In this document: positions 12,553 through 25,757 of the stretch, piece after piece
Layout of the letters: the number at the start of each line of letters is the position of its first letter
How positions within the stretch are numbered: position 1 is the stretch's first letter
Assembly (NCBI RefSeq): GCF_051014685.1
Contig: NW_027478768.1
Location: 496,001 to 560,000, forward strand
DNA: 64,000 nucleotides
Reading direction: 5' to 3'
From: Ptiloglossa arizonensis
Taxonomy: Eukaryota > Arthropoda > Insecta > Hymenoptera > Colletidae
Notes under the pieces: generated by a model
Seen by the model: only the letters and a program-made list of their open reading frames with translations
Databases searched by the model: none
Told to the model about the DNA's origin: nothing
Program-made: the position numbers and the translations under genes

Positions 12553-15500
12553 ACATACCGTTGTAATCGGGCGAGTTTCTACTTTCAGATGCAATGGAAA
12601 CTTTGGGTTAGGTCAATCCGTTCGCGAGATATGGGAGTTTGAAGCTAAGAAATGGTTGAGAAAAGAACAAATTTTTCGCAATTCTGCTGCTCCAAACGCT
12701 TAACCAGAATGGCCTAGGGACAAAATGCACATACGTTTGTAATCGGGCGAGTTTCTACTTTCAGATGCAATAGGAATTTTTGGGTTAGGTCAATCCGTTC
12801 GCGAGATATGGGAGTTTGAAGCCAAGAAGTGGTTGAGAAGGCACAACATTTTTCGCACTTCTGCTGCTCCAAACGCTTAACCAGAATGGCCTAGGGAAAA
12901 ACTACACATTCCGTTGTAATCGTGCGAGTTTCTAGTTTCAGACGCAACAGGAATTTTTGGGTTAGGTCAATCCCTTCACGAGATATGGGAGTTTGAAGCT
13001 AAGAAATGGTTGACAAGACAACAAATTTTTCGCAATTCTGCTGCTCCAATCGCTTAACCAGAATGGCCTAGGGAAAAAATACGCATACCGTTGTTATCGG
13101 GCGAGTTTCTACTTTCAGACGCAGCAGGAATTTTTGGATTGGGTCAATCCGTTCGCGAGATATGGGAGTTTGAAGCTAAGAAATGGTTGAGAAGAGAATA
13201 AATTTTTCGCAATTCTTCTGCTCCAAACGCTTAACCAGAATGGCCTAGGGAAGAAATGCACATACCGTTGCAATCGGGCGAGTTTCAACTATCAGATGCA
13301 ATAGGAATTTTTGGGTTAGGTCAATCCGTTCGCGAGATATGGGAGTTTGAAGCTGAGAAATGGTTGACAAGACATCAAATTTATCGCAATTCTGCTGCTC
13401 CAATCGCTTAACCAGAATGGCTTAGGGAAAAAATACACATACCATTGTAATCGGGCGAGTTTCTACTTTCAGACGCAACAGGAATTTTTGGATTGGGTCA
13501 ATCCGTTCGCGAGATATGGGAGTTTGAAGCGAAGGAATGGTTGAGAAGAGAATAAATTTTTCGCAATTCTGCTGCTCCAAACGCTTAACCGGAATGGCCT
13601 AGGGAAAAAATGCACATACAGTTGTAATCGGGCGAGTTTCAGCTTTCAGATGCAATAGGAATTCTTGGGTTAGGTCAATCCGTTCGCGAGATATGGGAGT
13701 TTGAATCTAAGAAATGGTTGACAAGACATCAAATTTTTCGCAATTCTGCTGCTCCAATCGCTTAACCAGAATGGCCTAGGGAAAAAATGAACATACCGTT
13801 GTTATCGGGCGAGTTTCTACTTTCAGACGCAGCAGGAATTTTTGGGATTGGTCAAACCGTTCGCGAGATATGGGTCTTTGAAGCTAAGAAATGGTTGAGA
13901 AGACAACAAATATTTCGCAATTCTGCTACTCCAAACGCTTAACCAGAATGGCATAGGGAAAGAATACACATACCATTGTAATCGGGCGAGTTTCTACTTT
14001 CAGACGCAACAGGAATTTTTGGGTTATGTCAATCCGTTCGCGAGATATGGGATTTTGAAACTAAGAAATGGTTGACAAGACAACAAATTTTTCGCAATTC
14101 TGCTGCTCCAATCGCTTAACCAGAATGGCCTAGGGAAGAAATACGCATACCGTTGTAATCGGGCGAGTTTCTGCTTTCAGATGCAATAGGAATTTTTGGG
14201 TTAGGTCAATCCGTTCGCGAGATATGGGAGTTCGAAGCTAAGAGATGGTTGAGAAGAAATCAAATTTTTCGCAATTCTGCTGCTCCAAACGCTTAGCCAG
14301 AATGGCATAGGGAAAAAATACACATACCGTTGCAATCGGGCGAGTTTCTACTTTCAGACGCAACAGGAATTTTTGGGTTGGGTCAAACCGTTCGCGAGAT
14401 ATGGGAGTTTGAAGCCAAGAAATGGTTGAGAACGCAAAAAATTTTTCGCAATTCCGCTGCTCCAAACGCTTAACCAGAATGGCCTAGGGAAAAAATACGC
14501 ATACCGTTGTAATCGGGCGAGTTTCTGCTTTCAGATGCAATAGCAATTTTTGGGTTAGGTCAATCCGTTCGCGAGATATAGGGGTTTGAAGCTAACAAAT
14601 GGTTGAGAAGAGAATAAATTTTTCGCAATTCTGCTGCTCCAAACGCTTAACCAGAATGGCCTAGGGAAAAAATGCACATACAGTTGTAATCGGGCGAGTT
14701 TCAGCTTTCAGATGCATTAGGAATTCTTGGGTTAGGTCAATCCGTTCGCGAGATATGGGAGTTTGAATCTAAGAAATGGTTGACAAGACATCAAATTTTT
14801 CGCAATTCTGCTGCTCCAACCGCTTAGCCAGAATGGCCTAGGGAAAAAATGAACATACCGTTGTAATCGGGCGAGTTTCTACTTTCAGATGCAATGGAAA
14901 CTTTGGGTTAGGTCAATCCGTTCGCGAGATATGGGAGTTTGAAGCTAAGAAATGGTTGAGAAAAGAACAAATTTTTCGCAATTCTGCTGCTCCAAACGCT
15001 TAACCAGAATGGCCTAGGGACAAAATGCACATACGTTTGTAATCGGGCGAGTTTCTACTTTCAGATGCAATAGGAATTTTTGGGTTAGGTCAATCCGTTC
15101 GCGAGATATGGGAGTTTGAAGCCAAGAAGTGGTTGAGAAGGCACAACATTTTTCGCACTTCTGCTGCTCCAAACGCTTAACCAGAATGGCCTAGGGAAAA
15201 ACTACACATTCCGTTGTAATCGTGCGAGTTTCTAGTTTCAGACGCAACAGGAATTTTTGGGTTAGGTCAATCCCTTCACGAGATATGGGAGTTTGAAGCT
15301 AAGAAATGGTTGACAAGACAACAAATTTTTCGCACTTCTGCTGCTCCAATCGCTTAACCAGAATGGCCTAGGGAAAAAATACGCATACCGTTGTTATCGG
15401 GCGAGTTTCTACTTTCAGACGCAGCAGGAATTTTTGGATTGGGTCAATCCGTTCGCGAGATATGGGAGTTTGAAGCTAAGAAATGGTTGAGAAGAGAATA

Positions 15501-15734
15501 AATTTTTCGCAATTCTTCTGCTCCAAACGCTTAACCAGAATGGCCTAGGGAAGAAATGCACATACCGTTGCAATCGGGCGAGTTTCAACTATCAGATGCA
15601 ATAGGAATTTTTGGGTTAGGTCAATCCGTTCGCGAGATATGGGAGTTTGAAGCTAAGAAATGGTTGACAAGACATCAAATTTATCGCAATTCTGCTGCTC
15701 CAATCGCTTAACCAGAATGGCTTAGGGAAAAAAT
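12553..15734 (+). repeat. 13-monomer periodicity, 2300 bp
   Basis: Bases 12553-13434 recur at 14853-15734. Landmarks: GGGACAAAATGCACATACG (12718, 15018), AGAAGTGGTTGAG, TTCACGAGAT, CAACTATCAG and the rare TTATCGC. Small differences (GCTGAGAAATGG against GCTAAGAAATGG) date the duplication as not the latest event. Confidence 0.82.
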
Positions 15735-17366
15735 GAACATACCGTTGTAATCGGGCGAGTTTCAACTATCAGATGCAATAGGAATTTTTGGTAATGGTCA
15801 AACCGTTCGCGAGATATGGGTCTTTGAAGCTAAGAAATGGTTGAGAAGACAACAAATTTTTCGCAATTCTGCTGCTCCAAACGCTTAACCAGAATGGCAT
15901 AGGGAAAAAATACACATACCATTGTAATCGGGCGAGTTTCTACTTTCAGACGCAACAGGAATTTTTGGATTGGGTCAATCCGTTCGCGAGATATGGGAGT
16001 TTGAAGCTAAGGAATGGTTGAGAAGAGAATAAATTTTTCGCAATTCTGCTGCTCCAAACGCTTAACCGGAATGGCCTAGGGAAAAAATGCACATACAGTT
16101 GTAATCGGGCGAGTTTCAGCTTTCAGATGCAATAGGAATTCTTGGGTTAGGTCAATCCGTTCGCGAGATATGGGAGTTTGAATCTAAGAAATGGTTGACA
16201 AGACATCAAATTTTTCGCAATTCTGCTGCTCCAATCGCTTAACCAGAATGGCCTAGGGAAAAAATGAACATACCGTTGTTATCGGGCGAGTTTCTACTTT
16301 CAGACGCAGCAGGAATTTTTGGGATTGGTCAAACCGTTCGCGAGATATGGGTCTTTGAAGCTAAGAAATGGTTGAGAAGACAACAAATATTTCGCAATTC
16401 TGCTACTCCAAACGCTTAACCAGAATGGCATAGGGAAAGAATACACATACCATTGTAATCGGGCGAGTTTCTACTTTCAGACGCAACAGGAATTTTTGGG
16501 TTATGTCAATCCGTTCGCGAGATATGGGATTTTGAAACTAAGAAATGGTTGACAAGACAACAAATTTTTCGCAATTCTGCTGCTCCAATCGCTTAACCAG
16601 AATGGCCTAGGGAAGAAATACGCATACCGTTGTAATCGGGCGAGTTTCTGCTTTCAGATGCAATAGGAATTTTTGGGTTAGGTCAATCCGTTCGCGAGAT
16701 ATGGGAGTTCGAAGCTAAGAGATGGTTGAGAAGAAATCAAATTTTTCGCAATTCTGCTGCTCCAAACGCTTAGCCAGAATGGCATAGGGAAAAAATACAC
16801 ATACCGTTGCAATCGGGCGAGTTTCTACTTTCAGACGCAACAGGAATTTTTGGGTTGGGTCAAACCGTTCGCGAGATATGGGAGTTTGAAGCCAAGAAAT
16901 GGTTGAGAACGCAAAAAATTTTTCGCAATTCTGCTGCTCCAAACGCTTAACCAGAATGGCCTAGGGAAAAAATACGCATACCGTTGTAATCGGGCGAGTT
17001 TCTGCTTTCAGATGCAATAGCAATTTTTGGGTTAGGTCAATCCGTTCGCGAGATATAGGGGTTTGAAGCTAACAAATGGTTGAGAAGAGAATAAATTTTT
17101 CGCAATTCTGCTGCTCCAAACGCTTAACCAGAATGGCCTAGGGAAAAAATGCACATACAGTTGTAATCGGGCGAGTTTCAGCTTTCAGATGCATTAGGAA
17201 TTCTTGGGTTAGGTCAATCCGTTCGCGAGATATGGGAGTTTGAATCTAAGAAATGGTTGACAAGACATCAAATTTTTCGCAATTCTGCTGCTCCAATCGC
17301 TTAGCCAGAATGGCCTAGGGAAAAAATGAACATACCGTTGTAATCGGGCGAGTTTCTACTTTCAGA
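13426..17366 (+). repeat. 14-monomer periodicity, 2477 bp
   Basis: Bases 13426-14889 recur at 15903-17366, offset 2477 (14 monomers minus 1 bp). Landmarks: CATACAGTTGTAATC, GTTTCAGCTTTC, GGAATTCTTGGG (EcoRI-type), CTGCTACTCC, GGGATTTTGAAACTAAG, CGAAGCTAAGAGATGG, CGCTTAGCCAG and GAGATATAGGGG. Copies differ at single bases, for example ATTCCGCTGC against ATTCTGCTGC near 14452. Divergence at 14889 is GATGCAATGGAAA against GACGCAGCAGG. Confidence 0.88.
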
Positions 17367-18110
17367 CGCAGCAGGAATTTTTGGGATTGGTCAAACCGTT
17401 CGCGAGATATGGGTCTTTGAAGCTAAGAAATGGTTGAGAAGACAACAAATATTTCGCAATTCTGCTACTCCAAACGCTTAACCAGAATGGCATAGGGAAA
17501 GAATACACATACCATTGTAGTCGGGCGAGTTTCTACTTTCAGACGCAACAGGAATTTTTGGGTTAGGTCAATCCGTTCGCGAGATATGGGATTTTGAAAC
17601 TAAGAAATGGTTGACAAGACAACAAATTTTTCGCAATTCTGCTGCTCCAATCGCTTAACCAGAATGGCCTAGGGAAGAAATACGCATACCGTTGTAATCG
17701 GGCGAGTTTCTGCTTTCAGATGCAATAGGAATTTTTGGGTTAGGTCAATCCGTTCGCGAGATATGGGAGTTCGAAGCTAAGAGATGGTTGAGAAGACATC
17801 AAATTTTTCGCAATTCTGCTGCTCCAAACGCTTAGCCAGAATGGCATAGGGAAAAAATACACATACCGTTGCAATCGGGCGAGTTTCTACTTTCAGACGC
17901 AACAGGAATTTTTGGGTTGGGTCAAACCGTTCGCGAGATATGGGAGTTTGAAGCCAAGAAATGGTTGAGAACGCAAAAAATTTTTCGCAATTCTGCTGCT
18001 CCAAACGCTTAACCAGAATGGCCTAGGGAAAAAATACGCATACCGTTGTAATCGGGCGAGTTTCTGCTTTCAGATGCAATAGGAATTTTTGGGTTAGGTC
18101 AATCCGTTCG
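16030..18110 (+). repeat. 6-monomer HOR, 1062-bp unit, about 2 copies
   Basis: Bases from about 16030-17050 recur at +1062. The monomer order is CATACAGTTG with CAGCTTTCAG, then CAGCAGG with GGGTCTTTG, then CTGCTACTCC with GGGATTTTGAAAC, then the CTGCTTTCAG monomer with AAGAGATGG, then the TAGCCAG monomer with TTGCAATCGGG, then the GCCAAG monomer. Related 6-monomer runs start near 13600 and 20510, so this module occurs four times in region B. Confidence 0.75.
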
Positions 18111-19894
18111 CGAGATATGGGAGTTTGAAGCCAAGAAATGGTTGAGAAGGCAAAAAATTTTTCGCACTTCTGCTGCTCCAAACGCTTAACCAGAATGGCC
18201 TAGGGAAAAAATACACATACCGTTGTAATCGGGCGAGTTTCTACTTTCAGATGCAATAGGAATTCTTGGGTTAGGTCAATCCGTTCGCGAGATATGGGAG
18301 TTTGAAGCCAAGAAATGGTTGAGAAGGCAAAAAAATTTTCGCAATTCTGCTGCTCCAATCGCTTAACCAGAATGGCCTAGGGAAAAAATGAACATACCGC
18401 TGTTATCGGGCGAGTTTCCACTTTCAGACGCAGCAGGAATTTTTGGGATTGGTCAAACCGTTCGCGAGATATGGGTCTTTGAAGCTAAGAAATGGTTGAG
18501 AAGACAACAAATTTTTTGCAATTCTGCTGCTCCAAACGCTTAACCAGAATGGCCTAGGGAAAAAATACACATACCGTTGTAATCGGGCGAGTTTCTACTT
18601 TCAGACGCAACAGGAATTTTTGTATTGGGTCAATCCGTTCGCGAGATATGGGAGTTTGAAGCTAAGAAATGGTTGAGAAGAGAATAAATTTTTCGCAATT
18701 CTGCTGCTCCAAACGCTTAACCAGAATGGCCTGTTGAAAAAATGCACATACCGTTGCAATCGGGCGAGTTTCAACTATCAGATGCAATAGGAATTTTTGG
18801 GTTAGGTCAATCCGTTCGCGAGATATGGGAGTTTGAAGCTAAGAAATGGTTGAGAAGAGAACAAATTTTTCGCAATTCTGCTGCTCCAAACGCTTAACCA
18901 GAATGGCCTATGGAAAAAATGCACATACCGTTGTAATCTGGCGAGTTTCTACTTTCAGATGCAATAGGAATTTTTGGGATAGGTCAATCCGTTCGCGAGA
19001 TATGGGAGTTTGAAGCTAAGAAATGGTTGACAAGACATCAAATTTTTCGCAATTCTGCTGCTCCAATCGCTTAACCAGAATGGCCTAGGGAAAAAATCAA
19101 CATACCGTTGTAATCGGGCGAGTTTCAACTATCAGATGCAATAGGAATTTTTGGGTTAGGTCAATCCGTTCGCGAGATATGGGAGTTTGAAGCTAAGAAA
19201 TGGTTGAGAAGAGAACAAATTTTTCGCAATTCTGCTGCTCCAAACGCTTAACCAGAATGGCCTAGGGAAAAAACACACATACCATTGTAATCGGGCGAGT
19301 TTCTACTTTCAGATGCAATAGGAATTTTTGGGTTAGGTCAATCCGTTCGCGAGATATGGGAGTTTGAAGCCAAGAAATGGTTGAGAAGGCAAAAAATTTT
19401 TCGCAATTCTGCTGCTCCAAACGCTTAACCAGAATGGCCTAGGGAAAAAATGCCCATACCGTTGTAATCGGGCGAGTTTCTACTTTCAGATGCAATAGGA
19501 ATTTTTGGGTTAGGTCAATCCGTTCGCGAGATACGGGAGTTTGAATCTAAGAAATGGTTGACAAGACAACAAATTTTTCGCAATTCTGCTGCTCCAATCG
19601 CTTAACCAGAATGGCCTAGGGAAAAAATACGCATACCGTTGTAATCGGGCGAGTTTCAACTATCAGATGCAATAGGAATTTTTGGGTTAGGTCAATCCGT
19701 TCGCGAGGTATGGGAGTTTGAAGCTAAGAAATGGTTGACAAGACAATAAATTTTTCGCACTTCTGCAGCTCCAATCGCTTAACCAGAATGGCCTAGGGAA
19801 AAAATACGCATACCGTTGTTATCGGGCGAGTGTCTACTTTCAGACGCAGCAGGAATTTTTGGGATAGGTCAAACCGTTCGCGAGATATGGGTCT
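18111..19894 (+). repeat. Irregular monomers of region B
   Basis: About ten monomers with no clear short period. Oddities: CCTGTTGAAAAAATGC at about 18731 in place of CCTAGGG; CCTATGG near 18908; AATCTGGCG near 18936; and the full-match box at 19522. CGAGGTATGGG near 19706 and 20060 changes the A-T step next to the core. No gene or unique sequence seen. Confidence 0.8.
19522..19538 (+). other. CENP-B-box-like core, full 9 of 9 match
   Basis: The word is GTTCGCGAGATACGGGA. A single T-to-C change at monomer position 76 completes nTTCGnnnnAnnCGGGn. The monomer continues with GTTTGAATCTAAG, unlike the other full-match monomers, so the change probably arose independently here. Binding is inferred only. 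Confidence 0.55.
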
Positions 19895-21417
19895 TTGAAG
19901 CTAAGAAATGGTTGAGAAGAGAATAAATTTTTCGCAATTCTGCTGCTCCAAACGCTTAACCAGAATGGCCTAGGGAAAAAATGCACATACCGTTGCAATC
20001 GGGCGAGTTTCAACTATCAGATGCAATCGGAATTTTTGGGTTAGGTCATTCCGTTCGCGAGGTATGGGAGTTTGAAGCTAAGAAATGGTTGACAAGACAT
20101 CAAATTTATCGCAATTCTGCTGCTCCAATCGCTTAACCAGAATGGCCTAGGGAAAAAATGAACATACCGTTGTAATCGGGCGAGTTTCAACTATCAGATG
20201 CAATAGGAATTTTTGGGATTGGTCAAACCGTTCGCGAGATATGGGTCTTTGAAGCTAAGAAATGGTTGAGAAGACAACAAATTTTTCGCAATTCTGCTGC
20301 TCCAAACGCTTAACCAGAATGGCATAGGGAAAAAATACACATACCATTGTAATCGGGCGAGTTTCTACTTTCAGACGCAACAGGAATTTTTGGATTGGGT
20401 CAATCCGTTCGCGAGATATGGGAGTTTGAAGCTAAGAAATGGTTGAGAAGAGAATAAATTTTTCGCAATTCTGCTGCTCCAAACGCTTAACCAGAATGGC
20501 CTAGGGAAAAAATGCACATACATTTGTAATCGGGCGAGTTTCAGCTTTCAGATGCAATAGGAATTCTTGGGTTAGGTCAATCCGTTCGCGAGATATGGGA
20601 GATTGAATCTAAGAAATGGTTGACAAGACATCAAATTTTTCGCAATTCTGCTGCTCCAATCGCTTAACCAGAATGGCCTAGGGAAAAAATGAACATACCG
20701 TTGTTATCGGGCGAGTTTCTACTTTCAGACGCAGCAGGAATTTTTGGGATTGTTCAAACCGTTCGCGAGATATGGGTCTTTGAAGCTAAGAAATGGTTGA
20801 GAAGACAACAAATATTTCGCAATTCTGCTACTCCAAACGCTTAACCAGAATGGCATAGGGAAAGAATACACATACCATTGTGATCGGGCGAGTTTCTACT
20901 TTCAGACGCAACAGGAATTTTTGGGTTAGGTCAATCCGTTCGCGAGATATGGGATTTTGAAACTAAGAAATGGTTGACAAGACAACAAATTTTTCGCAAT
21001 TCTGCTGCTCCAATCGCTTAACCAGAATGGCCTAGGGAAGAAATACGCATACCGTTGTAATCGGGCGAGTTTCTGCTTTCAGATGCAATAGGAATTTTTG
21101 GGTTAGGTCAATCCGTTCGCGAGATATGGGAGTTCGAAGCTAAGAGATGGTTGAGAAGACATCAAATTTTTCGCAATTCTGCTGCTCCAAACGCTTAGCC
21201 AGAATGGCATAGGGAAAAAATACACATACCGTTGCAATCGGGCGAGTTTCTACTTTTAGACGCAACAGGAATTTTTGGGTTGGGTCAAACCGTTCGCGAG
21301 ATATGGGAGTTTGAAGCCAAGAAATGGTTGAGAACGCAAAAAATTTTTCGCAATTCTGCTGCTCCAAACGCTTAACCAGAATGGCCTAGGGAAAAAATAC
21401 GCATACCGTTGTAATCG

Positions 21418-22834
21418 TGCGAGTTTCTACTTACAGGCGCAACAGGAATTTTTGGGTTATGTGAATCCGTTCGCGAGATATGGGAGTTTGAAGCCAGGAA
21501 ATGGTTGACAAGGCAAAAAATTTTTCGCAATTCTGCTGCTCCAAACGCGAAACCAGAATTGCCTAGGGAAAAAGTACACATACCGTTGTAATCGGGCGAG
21601 TTTCTACTTTCAGACGCAACAGGAATTTTTGGGTTGGGTCAATCCGTTCGCGAGATATGGGAGTTTGAAGCTAAGAAATGGTTGAGAAGACAACAAATTT
21701 TTCGCAATTCTGCTGCTCCAAACGCTTAACCAGAATAGCATAGGGAAAAAATACACCTACCGTTGTAATCGGGCGAGTTTCTACTTTCAGATGCAATAGG
21801 AATTTTTGGGTTAGGTCTATCCGTTCGCGAGATATGGGAGTTTGAAGCTAAGAAATGGTTGAGAAGAGAATAAATTTTTCGCAATTCTGCTGCTCCAAAC
21901 GCTTAACCAGAATGGCCTAGGGAAAAAATGCACATACCGCTGTAATCGGGCGAGTTTCTACTTTCAGACGCAACAGGAATTTTTGGGTTGGGTCAATCCG
22001 TTCGCGAGATATGGGAGTTTGAAGCCAAAAAATGGTTGAGAACGCAAAAAATTTTTCGCAATTCTGCTGCTCCAAACGCTTAACCAGAATGGCATAGGGA
22101 AAAAATATACACACCATTGTAATCGGGCGAGTTTCTACTTTCAGACGCAACAGGAATTTTTGGATTGGGTCAATCCGTTCGCGAGATATGGGAGTTTGAA
22201 GCTAAGAAATGGTTGAGAAGAGAATAAATTTTTCGCAATTCTGCTGCTCCAATCGCTTAACCAGAATGGCCTAGGGAAAAAATACGCATACCGCTGTAAT
22301 CGGGCGAGTTTCTACTTTCAGGCGCAACAGGAATTTTTGGGTTATGTCAATCCGTTCGCGAGATATGGGAGTTTGAAGCCAAGTAATGGTTGACAAGGCA
22401 AAAAATTTTCGCAATTCTGCTGCTCCAAACGCGAAACCAGAATGGCCTAGGGAAAAAGTACACATACCGTTGTAATCGGGCGAGTTTCTACTTTCAGACG
22501 CAACAGGAATTTTTGGGTTGGGTCAATCCGTTCGCGAGATATGGGAGTTTGAAGCTAAGAAATGGTTGAGAAGACAACAAATTTTTCGCAATTCTGCTGC
22601 TCCAAACGCTTAACCAGAATGGCATAGGGAAAAAATACACCTACCGTTGTAATCGGGCGAGTTTCAACTTTCAGATGCAATAGGAATTCTTGGGTTAGGT
22701 CAATCCGTTCGCGAGATATGGGAGTTTGAATCTAAGAAATGGTTGACAAGACAACAAATTTTTCGCACTTCTGCTGCTCCAATCGCTTAACCAGAATGGC
22801 CTAGGGAAAAAATACGCATACCGCTGTTATCGGG
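21418..22834 (+). repeat. Irregular monomers opening region C
   Basis: This stretch introduces the three-site haplotype CGTGCGAG + GTTGACAAGGC + CGCGAAACC, with CAGGCGCAACAGG, seen again near 26200, 27600, 29915, 35755 and 43710. It also holds GCCAAAAAATGG and ATATACACACC monomers that recur near 23690, 28475 and 30770. No gene seen. Confidence 0.75.
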
Positions 22835-24473
22835 CGAGTTTCTACTTTCAGACGCAACAGGAATTTTTGGATTGGGTCAATCCGTTCGCGAGATATGGGA
22901 GTTTGAAGCTAAGAAATGGTTGAGAAGAGAATAAATTTTTCGCAATTCTGCTGCTCCAAACGCTTAACCAGAATGGCCTAGGGAAAAAATGCACATACCG
23001 TTGCAATCGGGCGAGTTTCAACTATCAGATGCAATAGGAATTTTTGGGTTAGGTCAATCCGTTCGCGAGATATGGGAGTTTGAAGCTAAGAAATGGTTGA
23101 CAAGACATCAAATTTTTCGCAATTCTGCTGCTCCAATCGCTTAACCAGAATGGCCTAGGGAAAAAATGAACATACCGTTGTTATCGGGCGAGTTTCTACT
23201 TTCAGACGCAGCAGGAATTTTTGGGATTGGTCAAACCGTTCGCGAGATATGGGTCTTTGAAGCTAAGAAATGGTTGAGAAGACAACAAATATTTCGCAAT
23301 TCTGCTACTCCAAACGCTTAACCAGAAAGGCATAGGGAAAAAATACACATACCATTGTAATCGGGTGAGTTTCTACTTTCAGACGCAACAGGAATTTTTG
23401 GGTTAGGTCAATCCGTTCGCGAGATATGGGATTTTGAAACTAAGAAATGGTTGACAAGACAACAAATTTTTCGCACTTCTGCTGCTCCAATCGCTTAACC
23501 AGAATGGCCTAGGGAAAAAATACGCATACCGCTGTAATCGGGCGAGTTTCTACTTTCAGACGCAACAGGAATTTTTGGGTTGGGTCAAACCGTTCGCGAG
23601 ATATGGGTCTTTGAAGCTAAGAAATGGTTGAGAAGACAACAAATTTTTCGCAATTCTGCTGCTCCAAACGCTTAACCAGAATGGCATAGGGAAAAAATAT
23701 ACACACCATTGTAATCGGGCGAGTTTCTACTTTCAGACGCAACAGGAATTTTTGGATTGGGTCAATCCGTTCGCGAGATATGGGAGTTTGAAGCTAAGAA
23801 ATGGTTGAGAAGAGAATAAATTTTTCGCAATTCTGCTGCTCCAAACGCTTAACCAGAATGGCCTAGGGAAAAAATGCACATACCGTTGCAATCGGGCGAG
23901 TTTCAACTATCAGATGCAATAGGAATTTTTGGGTTAGGTCAATCCGTTCGCGAGATATGGGAGTTTGAAGCTAAGAAATGGTTGACAAGACATCAAATTT
24001 TTCGCAATTCTGCTGCTCCAATCGCTTAACCAGAATGGCCTAGGGAAAAAATGAACATACCGTTGTTATCGGGCGAGTTTCTACTTTCAGACGCAGCAGG
24101 AATTTTTGGGATTGGTCAAACCGTTCGCGAGATATGGGTCTTTGAAGCTAAGAAATGGTTGAGAAGACAACAAATATTTCGCAATTCTGCTACTCCAAAC
24201 GCTTAACCAGAAAGGCATAGGGAAAAAATACACATACCATTGTAATCGGGTGAGTTTCTACTTTCAGACGCAACAGGAATTTTTGGGTTAGGTCAATCCG
24301 TTCGCGAGATATGGGATTTTGAAACTAAGAAATGGTTGACAAGACAACAAATTTTTCGCACTTCTGCTGCTCCAATCGCTTAACCAGAATGGCCTAGGGA
24401 AAAAATACGCATACCGCTGTAATCGGGCGAGTTTCTACTTTCAGACGCAACAGGAATTTTTGGGTTGGGTCAA
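22835..24473 (+). repeat. 5-monomer HOR, 885-bp unit, about 1.85 copies
   Basis: Bases from about 22835-23588 recur at 23720-24473, offset 5 x 177. Shared markers: TTTTTGGATTGGG, CAACTATCAG, GTTGACAAGACATC, GTTATCGGGCG with CAGCAGG, CTGCTACTCC, CCAGAAAGGC and ATCGGGTGAG. The same run appears again near 28520-29040 and 30820-31490. Confidence 0.85.
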
Positions 24474-25757
24474 TCCGTTCGCGAGATATGGGAGTTTGAA
24501 GCCAAAAAATGGTTGAGAACGCAAAAAATTTTTCGCAATTCTGCTGCTCCAAACGCTTAACCAGAATGGCATAGGGAAAAAATACACACACCATTGTAAT
24601 CGGGCGAGTTTCTACTTTCAGACGCAACAGGAATTTTTGGATTGGGTCATTCCGTTCGCGAGATATGGGAGTTTGAAGCTAAGAAATGGTTGAGAAGAGA
24701 ATAAATTTTTCGCAATTCTGCTGCTCCAAACGCTTAACCAGAAAGGCCTAGGGAAAAAATGCACATTCCGTTGCAATCGGGAGAGTTTCAACTATCAGAT
24801 GCAATAGGAATTTTTGGGTTAGGTCAATCCGTTCGCGAGATATGGGAGTTTGAAGCTAAGAAATGGTTGACAAGACATCAAATTTTTCGCAATTCTGCTG
24901 CTCCAATCGCTTAACCAGAATGGCCTAGGGAAAAGATGAACATACCGTTGTTATCGGGCGAGTTTCTACTTTCAGACGCAGCAGGAATTTTTGGGATTGG
25001 TCAAACCGTTCGCGAGATATGGGTCTTTGAAGCTAAGAAATGGTTGAGAAGAGAATAAATTTTTCGCAATTCTGCTGCTCCAATCGCTTAACCAGAATGG
25101 CATAGGGAAAAAATACACATACCATTGTAATCGGGCGAGTTTCTACTTTCAGATGCAATAGGAATTTTTGGGTTAGGTCAATCCGTTCGCGAGATATGGG
25201 AGTTTGAAGCTAAGAAATGGTTGAGAAGAGAATAAATTTTTCGCAATTCTGCTGCTCCAAACGCTTAACCAGAATGGCCTAGGGAAAAAATACACATTCC
25301 GTTGTAATCGTGCCAGTTTCTACTTTCAGACGCAACAGGAATTTTTGGGTTATGTCAATCCGTTCGCGCGATATGGGAGTTCGAAGCTAAGAGATGGTTG
25401 AGAAGACAACAAATTTTTCGCAATTCTGCTGCTCCAAACGCTTAACCAGAATGGCCTAGGGAAAAAATACACATACCGTTGTAATCGGGCGAGTTTCTAC
25501 TTTCAGATGCAATAGGAATTTTTGGGTTAGGTCAATCCGTTCGCGAGATATGGGAGTTTGAAGCTAAGAAATGGTTGAGAAGAGAATAAATTTTTCGCAA
25601 TTCTGCTGCTCCAATCGCTTAACCTGAATGGCATAGGGAAAAAATACACATACCATTGTAATCGGGCGAGTTTCTACTTTCAGATGCAATAGGAATTTTT
25701 GGGTTAGGTAAATCCGTTCGCGAGATATGGGAGTTTGAAGCTAAGAAATGGTTGAGA
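23585..25757 (+). repeat. 2.2-kb block, copy 1 (+7076 duplication)
   Basis: The block matches about 30661-32833 at offset 7076 (40 monomers minus 4 bp). Landmarks: ATATACACACC, ATCGGGTGAG, GCCAAAAAATGG, GGTCATTCCG, CGGGAGAGTTTC, AAAAGATGAAC, CGTGCCAGTTTC, TTCGCGCGAT, CCTGAATGGC and GGTAAATCC. At 25506/32582 the copies differ by a cluster (GATGCAATAGG against GACGCAACAGG, then TTAGG against TTGGG), which looks like a short conversion tract. Confidence 0.87.

Larger units (their letters stand above)
15470..21417 (+). repeat. 25-monomer-offset duplication, 4425 bp
   Basis: Bases from about 15470-16992 recur at about 19895-21417, offset exactly 25 x 177. Landmarks: CAACTATCAG monomers, TTATCGC, GGGTCTTTGAAG, CTGCTACTCC, AAAGAATACAC and AAGAGATGG. 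Local differences include GGTAATGGTC (15790) against GGGATTGGTC (20215) and GGTCATTCC (20045). Bases between about 16993 and 19894 are not part of the match. Confidence 0.75.

Noticed and set aside
18721..18760. CCTGTTGAAAAAATGC in place of CCTAGGGAAAAAATGC, as a possible insertion scar
   Set aside because: Length is unchanged; three substitutions in one monomer explain it, and there is no target-site duplication.
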